Source of the DNA: Thermoleophilia bacterium
GTDB lineage: Bacteria; Actinomycetota; Thermoleophilia; Gaiellales; Gaiellaceae
Reading direction: 5' to 3'
Assembly (NCBI GenBank): GCA_025936995.1
Contig: JAICSH010000004.1
Span: 1 to 64,000 of the forward strand
Length of the DNA stretch: 64,000 nt
Shown here: piece by piece, positions 1 through 8,482 of the stretch
Layout: every line of letters begins with the position of its first letter
How positions within the stretch are numbered: the stretch's first letter is position 1
Program-made: the position numbers and the translations under genes
Notes under the pieces: generated by a model
Database searches by the model: none
Told to the model about the DNA's origin: nothing
What the model saw: the letters and a program-made list of their open reading frames with translations, nothing else

Positions 1-53
1 AGGCGTTATGGGGCTGAATGGCTCCATCGAGGGTTCGAATCCCTCCTTCTCCG
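1..53 (+). tRNA. tRNA-Ser, 3' part only (cut by window edge)
   Basis: The T-arm (stem 29-33/41-45) is followed by a 7-nt acceptor strand (46-52) and discriminator G53. A long variable arm is visible (GGGGC ... GCTCC), so this is a class II tRNA (Ser or Leu). The start AGGCGT looks like the 3' half of an anticodon arm, as in tRNA-Ser(GCT), but the anticodon lies outside the window. Ser is preferred because the next gene is tRNA-Ser. Confidence 0.8.
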
Positions 54-90
54 CTAGCGCAGCGCCCGCCGCGGCTCTGCGCCCACCCGC

Positions 91-179
91 GGAGGGGTGG
101 CAGAGCGGTCGAATGCGGCGGTCTCGAAAACCGTTATCCGTTGTTAGGCGGATCGAGGGTTCAAATCCCTCCCCCTCCG
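91..179 (+). tRNA. tRNA-Ser (anticodon CGA)
   Basis: A complete class II tRNA. Acceptor GGAGGGG (91-97) pairs perfectly with CCCCTCC (172-178), and the discriminator is G179. The anticodon loop CTCGAAA gives CGA, which reads UCG. It has a long variable arm and a T-loop TTCAAAT. CCA is not encoded. It lies 38 nt after the preceding tRNA-Ser. Confidence 0.95.
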
Positions 180-227
180 CTCCTGTTCGCTGGACAGCGA
201 ACGCGAGACGGCGCATGATCATGGGCG

Positions 228-3029
228 ATGGCGAGCGATCTCCCGACCGGTGTCGTGACGTTGCTGTTCGCCGATGTAGAGGGTTCGACGCGGCTGTTGC
301 ACGAGTTGGGCGATGACTACGGGGAGGCGCTGCACGAGCATCGGCGGCGACTCCGCGCGTCGTTCGCCGAGCACGAGGGCGTCGAGGTCGACACGCAGGG
401 TGATGCGTTCTTCGTCGCGTTCGCCAGCGCGTCGAACGCGGTCGCCGCTGCTGCGGATTGCCAGCGTGCTCTTGCCGGTGGCCCGATTCGCGTGCGGATG
501 GGCTTGCACACGGGCGAGCCGCGGCTGACGGAAGAAGGTTACGTCGGTCTCGACGTGCACAAGGGTGCCCGTATCGCCGCCGTCGGTCACGGCGGGCAGG
601 TGCTCATGTCGGAGCCGACGAAGGCGCTCGTCGATGCGGAGGTCCGCGACCTCGGCGCGCACCGCCTCAAGGACCTCAGCGCGCCGGAGCGCATCTACCA
701 GCTCGAGATCGACGGCCTCCCATCCGAGTTCCCGCTGCTGAAGACGATAGAGGCGGGCATGAAGAACCTGCCGTTGCCGCGAACGTCGTTCGTCGGCCGC
801 GCCCCGGAGCTCGCTGCGGTCGACCGGCTTCTGGACGACCCCAACTGCCGCCTGCTCACGCTCGTCGGGCCGGGCGGGGCGGGCAAGACCAGGCTCGCCC
901 TCGAGGCCGCAGCCCGCCGGGTCGACCGCTACCCGCACGGCGTGCACTTCGTGCCGCTGGCCCCGGTCGCTTCGCCGGACCTTCTCGCGCCCGTCCTCGC
1001 CGAGTCGATCCAGTTCGCCGTCGACGCCGCGCACAGCGGCTTCTCGGCGCAGGAACAGCTATTGGACTACCTCGCCGAGCGTTCGACGTTGCTCGTGCTC
1101 GACAACTTCGAGCACCTTGTCGAGGGCTCCGGGCTTCTCAATGAGATCGTCGAGCGCGCGCCGAACGTCGAGCTCCTGACGACCTCACGGGAACGCCTCA
1201 ACCTCCAGAGCGAGTGGGTGCTCGACGTCGAAGGCCTCGGCCTCGCGGAGAACGGGAACGGGAGCGCGTCGGCGGTGCGGTTGTTCGTCGAGCGCGCCAC
1301 GCAGGTCGTTCCGGGCTTCGCACTCGACGACGCCGAGTACGCGCAGGCGCTCCAAATCTGCCGGCTCGTCGACGGCATGCCGCTCGGCATCGAGCTCGCG
1401 GCCTCGTGGGTGTCGGTCCTTTCCTGCGCCGAGATCGCCGACGAGATCGAAGGGAACATCGACTTCCTCGCCACGTCGATGCGCGATGTACCGGAGCGCC
1501 ACCGCAGCTTGCGCGCGGCCATCGACCACTCGTGGCGCCTGCTCACCGACGACCAGCGGGGCGCGTTCTCGCGGCTGTCCGTGTTCCGCGGCAGCTTCGA
1601 TCGCGGCGCCGCCGCTGCGGTCACCGGCGCCGACATGCGGCTCCTGTCCGAGCTCGTCGCCAAGTCACTCCTTCGCCGGCCGGATTTCGGCCGCTTCGAG
1701 CAGCACGAGCTACTACGACAGTACGCGGCCGAACAGCTCCGAGCATCGCCCGCCGAGGAAGCGGACGCCCGGGAGCGGCACGCGCGTCACTACGCGACAA
1801 TGCTTCTCGAACGGCAGACGACGCTCATGGGCCCGGAGCTCGCGGTCGCGAGGGACGAGCTGCGGGGCGAGCTGGACAACCTCCGCGCCGCGGTCGAGTG
1901 GACGCTGACGGAGGACGACGAGCCCAACGCGCTGCAGGTGCTCGAGGCGTTCGACACCTTCCTCTGGATGCACAGCTGGTACGAGGGCGGCGAGACGCTC
2001 GAGCGTCTCGCTCGAGCGGCCGGCTTCGCCGCGGACGACCCTGGCCGCGCCAGCGGGGTCGCGCTGGCGGCGGCGATGTCCCGGCTCGCGATCGACGCCC
2101 GACTCGGGCACGACCCGGAAGCGGAGAGGATCGGCACCCTGTGCTTGCCCGTCCTACGGACGCGGAACTTGGATCGAGAGCTCGCAAAGTGCCTCTGCGC
2201 GCTCGGAATCATGGCGGGGTATCGGGACGATTTGCCGGAGGCTGTGACGCTCCTGGAAGAGGGAGTGAAGATCGCGCACGCCCTCGGCGACGAGCTCACG
2301 GAGAGCGGAGCTCTGATGGATCTCGGCTTCGGCCGGCTCCTCATGGACGACCTCGGGGCGGCTCGCGAGGCGTTCGAGGCTTCGCACGTCCTCACGACGA
2401 ACCTGGGCAACCCGCTCCTGCTTGCGTATGCCACAAGCAAGCTCGGGCTCCTCGCCGACGCTGAGGAGCGCTTCGGCGATGCGCTCGGCCGCCACATGGA
2501 GGCGAACGAGCTGTTCTCGTCTTTCGGCGAGTCCGGCGGAACCGGCTACGCGCTCAGCCGCGCGAGCATGAGCGCGTTCGGGCTGGGTGACTACACCGAG
2601 GCTCTGCGACTGGGGCGTGCCGGCTACGAGGCGTTCTCCGAGGTCAACCACCGCTGGGGCCTGATCACGGCGCTCTGCCGCATCGGCTTCGCGGCACTCG
2701 CGCTCGGGGACGGCGCCGAGGCACGCGAGCGCTTTGAAGTGGCACTCGAACGCGCGCACGCCGCGCAGGCCATCTCGCTCGAGCTCCTGGCACTGAGCGG
2801 GATCGGTGCTTGCCTCGCCACGGATCCTGCTGAAGAGGAGCGGGCGGCCGTGACCCTCACCTTCGCGCTGGGTCATGAACAGCTTCCAGCCTCCTACGCC
2901 ATTGCCGCCCGCCCGGCCCTTGATCGACTCGAGGCCGAGTTGTCGGCTGAACAGCTCGCAGCCGTCCGCGAAGCGGCCGCCGCTGCGACGCTGGACGAGC
3001 TCGGGCGGACGGCGCGCCAGTCCGTCTGA
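228..3029 (+). CDS. Class III adenylate/guanylate cyclase domain - NTPase - TPR signalling protein
   Basis: This 933-residue cytosolic protein starts with a class III cyclase domain (about residues 5-170). A metal-binding Asp is seen in FADVEGST and a second in TQGDAFF. The usual GDG is varied to QGDA, a form common in actinobacterial cyclase-ATPase fusions. An AfsR/NB-ARC-like ATPase follows (about 190-500), with Walker A GPGGAGKT near 214 and Walker B LLVLDNFEHL near 288. The C-terminal half (about 550-925) is TPR-like helical repeats. Unlike many relatives it has no C-terminal LuxR helix-turn-helix, so it is probably a signal-responsive cyclase or scaffold rather than a DNA binder. ATG228 is used; ATG221 is out of frame. 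The ligand and output are unknown. Confidence 0.88.
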   Translation: MASDLPTGVVTLLFADVEGSTRLLHELGDDYGEALHEHRRRLRASFAEHEGVEVDTQGDAFFVAFASASNAVAAAADCQRALAGGPIRVRMGLHTGEPRLTEEGYVGLDVHKGARIAAVGHGGQVLMSEPTKALVDAEVRDLGAHRLKDLSAPERIYQLEIDGLPSEFPLLKTIEAGMKNLPLPRTSFVGRAPELAAVDRLLDDPNCRLLTLVGPGGAGKTRLALEAAARRVDRYPHGVHFVPLAPVASPDLLAPVLAESIQFAVDAAHSGFSAQEQLLDYLAERSTLLVLDNFEHLVEGSGLLNEIVERAPNVELLTTSRERLNLQSEWVLDVEGLGLAENGNGSASAVRLFVERATQVVPGFALDDAEYAQALQICRLVDGMPLGIELAASWVSVLSCAEIADEIEGNIDFLATSMRDVPERHRSLRAAIDHSWRLLTDDQRGAFSRLSVFRGSFDRGAAAAVTGADMRLLSELVAKSLLRRPDFGRFEQHELLRQYAAEQLRASPAEEADARERHARHYATMLLERQTTLMGPELAVARDELRGELDNLRAAVEWTLTEDDEPNALQVLEAFDTFLWMHSWYEGGETLERLARAAGFAADDPGRASGVALAAAMSRLAIDARLGHDPEAERIGTLCLPVLRTRNLDRELAKCLCALGIMAGYRDDLPEAVTLLEEGVKIAHALGDELTESGALMDLGFGRLLMDDLGAAREAFEASHVLTTNLGNPLLLAYATSKLGLLADAEERFGDALGRHMEANELFSSFGESGGTGYALSRASMSAFGLGDYTEALRLGRAGYEAFSEVNHRWGLITALCRIGFAALALGDGAEARERFEVALERAHAAQAISLELLALSGIGACLATDPAEEERAAVTLTFALGHEQLPASYAIAARPALDRLEAELSAEQLAAVREAAAAATLDELGRTARQSV

Positions 3030-3165
3030 CGTTCCTCCTGGGCTCTACGGACCGGCGCGCGCACCCGCGATCGCCGCCTGTTTCAGCTTGGACAAGCCTC
3101 CCGAGCCGAAACAGCACGAGGGCTTTGACGCTGTCCCGGAACGACAGCGATGGGTTGTCGACCGC

Positions 3166-4059
3166 TCAGAGATCGCTCCCGAAGATCACATGCTCGCCGA
3201 TAGGCTCGAAGCCGAGCTTCCGGTTGATCGCGCGCATCGCTGCGTTCTCCTCCGCGTTCGACGTCGTCACGCGAATCACGCCACGCTCCGCAGCCGCCCG
3301 CAACGTTCGCCTTTTCGCGGCCGTCGCGAGACCGCGGCTGCGGTGCTCGCGCACAGTGCCCGTCCCCCCGTGCTGGGCACGCTCTCCGGCAATGTTCAGG
3401 AACGTGACCGCCACCACACTGCCCACCTCGTCCACCACCGCCGTGCTCGCCTCCAGATCGGCATCCGGATGGTTCCACTCGCGAAGGAAGTCGTCGAGCC
3501 GGAAGTCGTCCAGTGGGATCGGTGTCGGTTCATCGAGCAACGCCGCTCTGAACGCCTCGTACACCGCTTCCGGCGCCACCTCGGCCATCGCCACGCACCG
3601 GTAACCGGCCGGGATCGGCAGCTTCGACGCGATGCGCGGGTCGACCGCGATGAGCGGTCCGCTCAGCAGCCGCGACCAGCCGCGCGCCGCCGCCCACCGC
3701 TCACCCTCCTCGGTCCAGCGGAAGAACGACGTGATCCTCATCGCACCAATCTCGCGCAGATGATCGAGAAGCCGCCTGCCGAGCTCGTCTCCGATCCCTC
3801 GCCGCCGGTACGCCGCGTCGACCGTGACGAACGCCCACGCTGCTCCCTCCGTCGTCGTCTCCGTATTCAGAGCAGCTGTGCCGACGCCCACCACGGCACC
3901 GTCGGCCTCGGCGACGAGATCGAGCAGTCGGGCACGCTCCGGGCTCGTCCCGCGCATGTGTCGCACCCCGTTGGCCGAGACCACGCGCGCGTCGTCGGCC
4001 GCGCGGAACAGCCGCGCGACCGCTTCGGCGTCCCGGTCGTCCGCTTCACGAATCTGCAC
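3166..4059 (-). CDS. Tandem GNAT-family N-acetyltransferase
   Basis: The 297-residue protein carries two GNAT folds. The first (about 1-150) has the acetyl-CoA loop RRRGIGDELG, and the second (about 160-297) has REHRSRGLATAAK. Duplicated GNATs of this type (mycothiol-synthase-like architecture) usually acetylate small amines or proteins; the substrate cannot be told here. The start is placed at GTG4059 (MQIREADDRD) because the longer upstream frame is arginine-rich and non-family-like. It is convergent with the preceding cyclase gene across a 136-nt gap in which I see no clear terminator. Confidence 0.85.
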   Translation of the reverse strand: MQIREADDRDAEAVARLFRAADDARVVSANGVRHMRGTSPERARLLDLVAEADGAVVGVGTAALNTETTTEGAAWAFVTVDAAYRRRGIGDELGRRLLDHLREIGAMRITSFFRWTEEGERWAAARGWSRLLSGPLIAVDPRIASKLPIPAGYRCVAMAEVAPEAVYEAFRAALLDEPTPIPLDDFRLDDFLREWNHPDADLEASTAVVDEVGSVVAVTFLNIAGERAQHGGTGTVREHRSRGLATAAKRRTLRAAAERGVIRVTTSNAEENAAMRAINRKLGFEPIGEHVIFGSDL

Positions 4060-4162
4060 AGGGGCGACCGTATCGGCTGCCCTCCCCCTCCGCCATCGAG
4101 CCGAAGGGCGAAGCGAGCCGGGCCCGGGGCACCGATGCCGGCGCCCCAGGGCCGGGTGAGAG

Positions 4163-4582
4163 TCAGGAGGCCTTGCGCGCGCTCCAGCTGCCACCGCCTA
4201 CCCCGCTCGTCCAGGTTCCGGACATCCTGTTCGTCCCGTGCAGCACGCCCTTGTACTTGGCGCCGACGGTGAGAGCCCCGAACTTGATCTTCGTGCCACG
4301 CACACCGCCGTCGATGGCGTACGTGCCACTGGGATTCGAAAGCTTGATCGTCCCGTGCAGCGTGGTGCCCGTCTGCCTCCAGTGAATCGTGAAGTGGCCC
4401 GAAACGGCGCCGCCGTACGTCCCCTTCCACTTGCCGCCGAGCTTCACCTGAATCGCAGCGTGCGACCTCGTCGAGGTCTGCGCGGCCAACGCCGCGCTGC
4501 AGCAGGCGAGAGCGAGAAGAGCGGCAATCCAGAGAGCGGGAAGCCGGCGCGTGATCCTGAGGCGTAGAGGCTGATTCATCAT
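4163..4582 (-). CDS. Small secreted protein of unknown function
   Basis: This 139-residue protein has a clear Sec signal peptide: basic start, hydrophobic core LWIAALLALACCSAALA, and cleavage after about residue 33. The mature part is rich in Gly/Lys/Thr with beta-strand periodicity (KGTYGGAVSGHFTIHW, GTYAIDGGVRGTKIKFG), suggesting a small beta-barrel or beta-sandwich. ATG4582 follows a strong AAGGAAGGAG site and overlaps the stop of the upstream gene as ATGA, so the two are translationally coupled. The function is unrecognised. Confidence 0.75.
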   Translation of the reverse strand: MMNQPLRLRITRRLPALWIAALLALACCSAALAAQTSTRSHAAIQVKLGGKWKGTYGGAVSGHFTIHWRQTGTTLHGTIKLSNPSGTYAIDGGVRGTKIKFGALTVGAKYKGVLHGTNRMSGTWTSGVGGGSWSARKAS

Positions 4583-4845
4583 GCTGAGCTCCTTCCTTGG
4601 AGGACGGTGGTTGCGAGCAGGCGCTCGTACGGAACGCGCGCCCGCTCCGCGACCCGGCGGATTGAGTCGGCGGTTCCCGCGAAATGGCAGAGGACGACCT
4701 CGTCCTCGCGAATCAGCACCGAGCCGAGGTAGCGAACGTCGTCGGAGAGCGAGGCGGCGATCCGTCGATCGAGCGCGCGCACTTCGTCCTCGTGCACGTC
4801 CGGCCAGTAGCACTCGGCGACGAAGCTCGCGTCACGTTCCGACAT
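4579..4845 (-). CDS. Small DUF4242-like protein
   Basis: This 88-residue cytosolic protein (MSERDASFVAECYWPDVHE...) has the size and pattern of the DUF4242-type ferredoxin-like small proteins: an acidic start, a central VRYLGSVLIREDEVVLCHFAG strand pair, and a helix ending in VPYERLLATT. The family assignment is tentative. It is the first gene of a two-gene unit with the secreted protein (4-nt ATGA overlap). Its start codon lies inside a 75-bp element (4836-4910) that is duplicated in front of the next secreted-protein gene. A CATGTT hexamer sits 6 nt before the ATG. Confidence 0.7.
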   Translation of the reverse strand: MSERDASFVAECYWPDVHEDEVRALDRRIAASLSDDVRYLGSVLIREDEVVLCHFAGTADSIRRVAERARVPYERLLATTVLQGRSSA

Positions 4846-4910
4846 GGCGCCAACATGACCCGTCGGGCGGTTTGGAGAAAGACCTGAAGACCCTACGAAA
4901 TTGGCTGCGC
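4836..4910 (-). repeat. Copy A of a duplicated upstream/regulatory element
   Basis: It aligns without gaps to 5668-5742 with 65 of 75 bases identical, including an unbroken 28-base identical core (4874-4901 versus 5706-5733). On the minus strand the core lies about 30-55 nt before ATG4845. CATGTT at minus 12 to minus 7 and the ATG itself are conserved in both copies. I infer a promoter plus regulator-binding site shared by two transcription units. Confidence 0.75.
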
Positions 4911-4920
4911 GCTACGGAAA

Positions 4921-4942
4921 AGCCCCCGCAGATGCGGGGGCT
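4921..4942 (-). terminator. Hairpin terminator after the secreted-protein gene
   Basis: A perfect 10-bp GC-rich stem, AGCCCCCGCA (4921-4930) with TGCGGGGGCT (4933-4942), lies 31 nt downstream of the stop at 4974. Only a short T stretch follows in the minus direction. Confidence 0.6.
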
Positions 4943-4973
4943 CTCCATTGCCCAGCGTGTGCGGGTCGGGACG

Positions 4974-5654
4974 TCAGTTGCCGGTCGAGTTGCCCAGAAC
5001 GATGAGGTTGAAGTTGCAGTTCGTGCTGGCGTTGTCGCACTGGGTCTGGACCTCGTCGAAGTGGAGCGGGTGTGTGAGGTCGAGTTGGTACGCGTCCTTT
5101 CCGCCGAAGCTCGAGCCGTCGAGGTCGAGCACGACGTTGCCGTTGTAGAGGAACGTCACTCCGAGCGAGTCGTCCATGTTGTTGGCGGTGATGTCCGTCG
5201 CATACACGTCTTCGCTGCAGATCGTGTGGAGTACGTCGTCGTTCGTCAGGCTCCAGTTGCTGCTCCCAAAGTCGAGACAGTGCTGCGTGACTGCGCCGGG
5301 CGAAGCCGTCTGCGCGGTCGTCTCGAGATTCCCGCTGCCGTCGAACTTGAGGTTCCCGAGGTCGCTCTCGATGTTCGCCAGGTGCCCGCTGTCGGTCGAG
5401 TCGAGGTTGACCGTGTTTCCGCTGGAGTCGAGCTTGACGGTGTTCTCACTCGGGTCGATTCCGACGGTTCCGCTCACGCTCGTCGTAGATGTGCCGACCT
5501 GCGTGACGGGAACCGGGTCGGTGCTCGTGTTCTGCACGACCACCTGCTGGAAGGGCGTCGTCGCTGCGTGGGCGATCTGCTCGCGGAACACCGTCGAGCC
5601 GAGCACGATCGCGGCGACCACGAGCAGGATCGCCGGTATCAGGGCCTTGCGCAT
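4974..5654 (-). CDS. Secreted protein of unknown function
   Basis: A 226-residue protein starting MRKALIPAILLVVAAIVLG, a signal peptide or N-terminal anchor (residues 3-30). A low-complexity Asn/Ser/Thr/Val-rich beta segment follows, with repeats VKLDSSGNTVNLDS and DLGNLKFDGSGNLE. Four cysteines lie in the C-terminal half (HCLDF, ICSED, QCDNASTNC), so extracytoplasmic disulfides are likely. ATG5654 is preceded by a strong AAGGAGGAGG site. Its upstream region holds copy B of the 75-bp element and a 12-codon relic ORF (5639-5677) that begins like the DUF4242-like gene. The function is unrecognised. Confidence 0.75.
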   Translation of the reverse strand: MRKALIPAILLVVAAIVLGSTVFREQIAHAATTPFQQVVVQNTSTDPVPVTQVGTSTTSVSGTVGIDPSENTVKLDSSGNTVNLDSTDSGHLANIESDLGNLKFDGSGNLETTAQTASPGAVTQHCLDFGSSNWSLTNDDVLHTICSEDVYATDITANNMDDSLGVTFLYNGNVVLDLDGSSFGGKDAYQLDLTHPLHFDEVQTQCDNASTNCNFNLIVLGNSTGN

Positions 5655-5667
5655 GCCTCCTCCTTTC

Positions 5668-5742
5668 GTTCCGTCATGGCCTCAACATGGCCCGTCGGAC
5701 CGATCGGAGAAAGACCTGAAGACCCTACGAAATGGCCTGCGC
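5668..5742 (-). repeat. Copy B of a duplicated upstream/regulatory element
   Basis: It matches 4836-4910 (65/75 identical). It overlaps the last codons of the LuxR-type regulator gene: its TAG stop at 5725-5727 lies in the identical core. It carries a conserved ATG (5677) preceded by CATGTT 6 nt upstream. That ATG opens only a 12-residue frame (MTERKEEACARP) ending inside the secreted-protein gene. Confidence 0.75.
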
Positions 5743-8451
5743 GTCGAGGCTGTCGAGCGCGCGGGCGAGCTGTGCTCGCGAGGAGATGCCGAGCTTCCGG
5801 TAGGCGCGCTTCAGATTCGACTCGACCGTCTTGACGCTCACGAACACCTGCTCGGCGATCGCCTGATTGCTCAGACCATTGGCCGCGAGCTGGGCGATGC
5901 GGAGCTCGGTTGCGCTCAGCTCGTCGGGCGCGCGCCGGACCGCGACCCGGCCCAGCTCCTCGTCGACGCGGGCGAGCCAGGCCTCGGCTTGCTGGGAGGC
6001 AAAGAGCTCGCGCGCCTGCTCCAGAGAGAGTCGCGCCTCACGCTTCCGCTTCAGCCGCCGCTGCAGCCGGCCCTGGACGAGAAGCGTCCGGGCGTGCTCG
6101 AAGGGCATCGGACATCGTTCGTGCTCGGCGAGCGCGCGCTCGATGGCCTCCGCCGCGCCGTCGAGCTCGCCCTGCGCTGCGAGCACCAGACCGCGGCACC
6201 GGGCCGAGACCGCGAGATTCCAGGGGATGCGCGAACGGGCCGCGCGCTCTTCGAAGCGGGCGAGCAGTCCCCGGGCTCGGTCGACGTCACCGGCCGCCAG
6301 AGCAGCCTCGATCGCGTCGCCGTCGACCCGCCAGACTGCGGGCTCGCGGAAGGCGACGCGTTCGAACACCTCGAGCGCCTCCGTCAGGTGCCGGTCCGCG
6401 GCGACGCTTTCGCCTGCCGCGAGCTCGGCCAGTCCCAGGCAACGGCTCCAGAGCGCCGCGACCATCGGCTCCCCTGCATCTTCCTTCGCTGCGGCTTCGC
6501 GGACGGACTCGACCCGCCCGGCATACGCGTCCACGTACGCGCGCCAGAGCTTTCCGGCCTCCGGGCCGACCCCGTGCTGGCCGAAGGCGTCGAGCATGCG
6601 CTCCGCGAGCTCCGCCGCTTCGGCCAGGTTGCCGGCCCAGGTTGCGACGATGACCCGATTGAGCAGGATGTTGGCGAGCGACGACTCGTCGCCTTCCTCG
6701 CGCGCCTGCTCCTCCGCCTGCTCGAGGCGCGCACGCGCACCGTCGAGGTCGTCGACGTAGCGGAGCCACTGGCCGAGCTTGAAGACGACGCGCGTGTCGA
6801 CGGTCGCCGGCGGACCGCTCTCCTCGAGCGCGAGCGCCCGCATCGCCGTCTCCTGGTCGAAGCCGTCGCCGAGAAACAGGTCGGCGCGCACGCGCGCGCT
6901 CAATGCAGCGGCGACGAGTCCGGGGTCGGGGTCCGGAACGCCCTCGAGCAGCGCCAGCGCCTCCCGTGCCGAGGCCGCCGCCTTCGGCAGGTCGACGGTG
7001 CCGGCGTAAAGCGCAACGGCGGCATGGCAGCGGGCCTTGAGCACGGGATCGCGGGCGTCGGCGAGCGCCTCCTCTGCCAGCGCCGTCGCCGCGGATTCGC
7101 CGCTGCCCCAGTAGTCGATCTCGGCGAGGGTCAGCAGCGCTCGCGCGCGCAGGTCACCCGGCTGAAGCGTCGTGCGCAGCTCTTCGAGCAGCGTCCTCGC
7201 TGCCGGGAAGTCGCTTGCGAGGTAGAGCTGCTCGGCAAGCTCGAGCTGGAGCTCCGGTCGCTCCGTGGCGTTTGCCGGAAGCAGCCGCAGGGCGAGCCCG
7301 GTCAACTCGGCTGCGGAGTCGGGGGAGCCGCGCATGCGCGCTCGGCGGGCGGCCGCCTGGAGCTCCTGCACGACCGCGGCGTCCGGACCGGGCGCCGCGA
7401 GCGCGAGATGCCTCGCACGCTCCTCCGGGTCGCGCGCGAGGCCGGCGACGGCGCGATGCGCCGCGCGGAGGCGGGCCGCCGGCGCGGCGGAGTACACCGC
7501 CGACGCGAAGAGCGGGTGGACGAACTCGATCCGGCCGTCCACCTCGACGCGCACGAGCCCCGCCTCCTCCGCGGGCGCGAGCTCGGCCGGATCGATCGTC
7601 TCCGTGTCGGGCCGCGCCAGCGCGGCGGCGCGCAGGAGCGCGTTCTGCGCCTCGGCCGGAAGCGCCTGGACGCGTGCCCGGACGAGCGCGTCGAGGCCCT
7701 CCGGGACCGGAAGGCGGTCCGAGATGGCGTGGTCGCCGCGCCGGTCGAGCTCGCGCGCGACCTCCAACGCATAGAGCGGGTTGCCGCCCGACGCCTGGGC
7801 GATCCGCACGAGCGCCGGTCGCGGGAACGTCCGCCCGAGCTCCTGCGTGAGGACGCGATGGAGGGCGGCGACCGAAAGCGGCCCCAGCTCGAGGTGCTCG
7901 ACCTCGAGGTCGCGCTCGAGCGCGGGGATCGGCGCGCTTGCACGCTTCGCGGCGCGAACCGAGACGAGGCCGCGCACGGGCTCCTCGCCGAGGCGGCGCA
8001 ATGCGAAGTCGACCGCCGCCGCCGACGAGGCATCGAGCCAGTGGAGGTCGTCGACGGCGCAGACGACCCCCGACTCGAGGGAGAGTGCACGCAGAAGCGT
8101 GAGCAATCCGGCGCCGACGACGCGACGCTCGGGCGGCCGCGCGGACGCGGCGCGCAGGAGCGCGACGTCGAGACCCACCCGCTGCGGCTCGGGCAGCCGC
8201 GCGAAGAGCTCGTCCGGCATCTCGGCGAGCAGATCCGCGAGCCCCGCGAAGGCGAGACGGGACTCCGCCTCGGTCGGCCGCGCGATCAGCACTCGCGCAC
8301 CTTGCGCCCGGGCACGCTCGACCGCCGCCTGCCACAACGTCGTCTTGCCGATTCCCGGCTCACCGACGATCGCGAGCACGTGGGGTCTCTTGGAGCGCAG
8401 GAAGGCCTCGACGGCCTCCAGCTCCGACTCGCGCCCGACCAGGCTCGACAC
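5725..8451 (-). CDS. LuxR-family transcriptional regulator with AAA/STAND ATPase
   Basis: A 908-residue LAL-type regulator. The N-terminal ATPase has Walker A GEPGIGKTT (about residues 31-39) and Walker B VVCAVDDLHWLD (about 130). The middle is a long helical TPR-like region. The C-terminus has a LuxR helix-turn-helix (about 840-905: LSATELRIAQLAANGLSNQA ... VSVKTVESNLKRAYRKLG). It likely binds DNA after ligand- and ATP-dependent oligomerisation. GTG8451 is preceded by TACCCT 6 nt upstream, suggesting a leaderless transcript separate from the XRE gene 31 nt upstream. Its 3' end overlaps copy B of the duplicated element, so it may control the downstream secreted-protein units (inference). Confidence 0.9.
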   Translation of the reverse strand: MSSLVGRESELEAVEAFLRSKRPHVLAIVGEPGIGKTTLWQAAVERARAQGARVLIARPTEAESRLAFAGLADLLAEMPDELFARLPEPQRVGLDVALLRAASARPPERRVVGAGLLTLLRALSLESGVVCAVDDLHWLDASSAAAVDFALRRLGEEPVRGLVSVRAAKRASAPIPALERDLEVEHLELGPLSVAALHRVLTQELGRTFPRPALVRIAQASGGNPLYALEVARELDRRGDHAISDRLPVPEGLDALVRARVQALPAEAQNALLRAAALARPDTETIDPAELAPAEEAGLVRVEVDGRIEFVHPLFASAVYSAAPAARLRAAHRAVAGLARDPEERARHLALAAPGPDAAVVQELQAAARRARMRGSPDSAAELTGLALRLLPANATERPELQLELAEQLYLASDFPAARTLLEELRTTLQPGDLRARALLTLAEIDYWGSGESAATALAEEALADARDPVLKARCHAAVALYAGTVDLPKAAASAREALALLEGVPDPDPGLVAAALSARVRADLFLGDGFDQETAMRALALEESGPPATVDTRVVFKLGQWLRYVDDLDGARARLEQAEEQAREEGDESSLANILLNRVIVATWAGNLAEAAELAERMLDAFGQHGVGPEAGKLWRAYVDAYAGRVESVREAAAKEDAGEPMVAALWSRCLGLAELAAGESVAADRHLTEALEVFERVAFREPAVWRVDGDAIEAALAAGDVDRARGLLARFEERAARSRIPWNLAVSARCRGLVLAAQGELDGAAEAIERALAEHERCPMPFEHARTLLVQGRLQRRLKRKREARLSLEQARELFASQQAEAWLARVDEELGRVAVRRAPDELSATELRIAQLAANGLSNQAIAEQVFVSVKTVESNLKRAYRKLGISSRAQLARALDSLDAQAIS

Positions 8452-8457
8452 GGTCAG

Positions 8458-8463
8458 AGGGTA
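8458..8463 (-). promoter_or_regulatory. Putative leaderless -10 (TACCCT) of the LuxR gene
   Basis: A TAnnnT hexamer lies 6 nt before GTG8451 and matches the spacing seen before many other starts in this window. No ribosome binding site is present. Confidence 0.45.
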
Positions 8464-8482
8464 TGTGCTGTCGGCCCGCGGT

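Noticed and set aside
3030-3165. Terminator between the convergent cyclase and GNAT genes
   Set aside because: Only a 5-bp stem (GCTTG-CAAGC) is visible; too weak to call.
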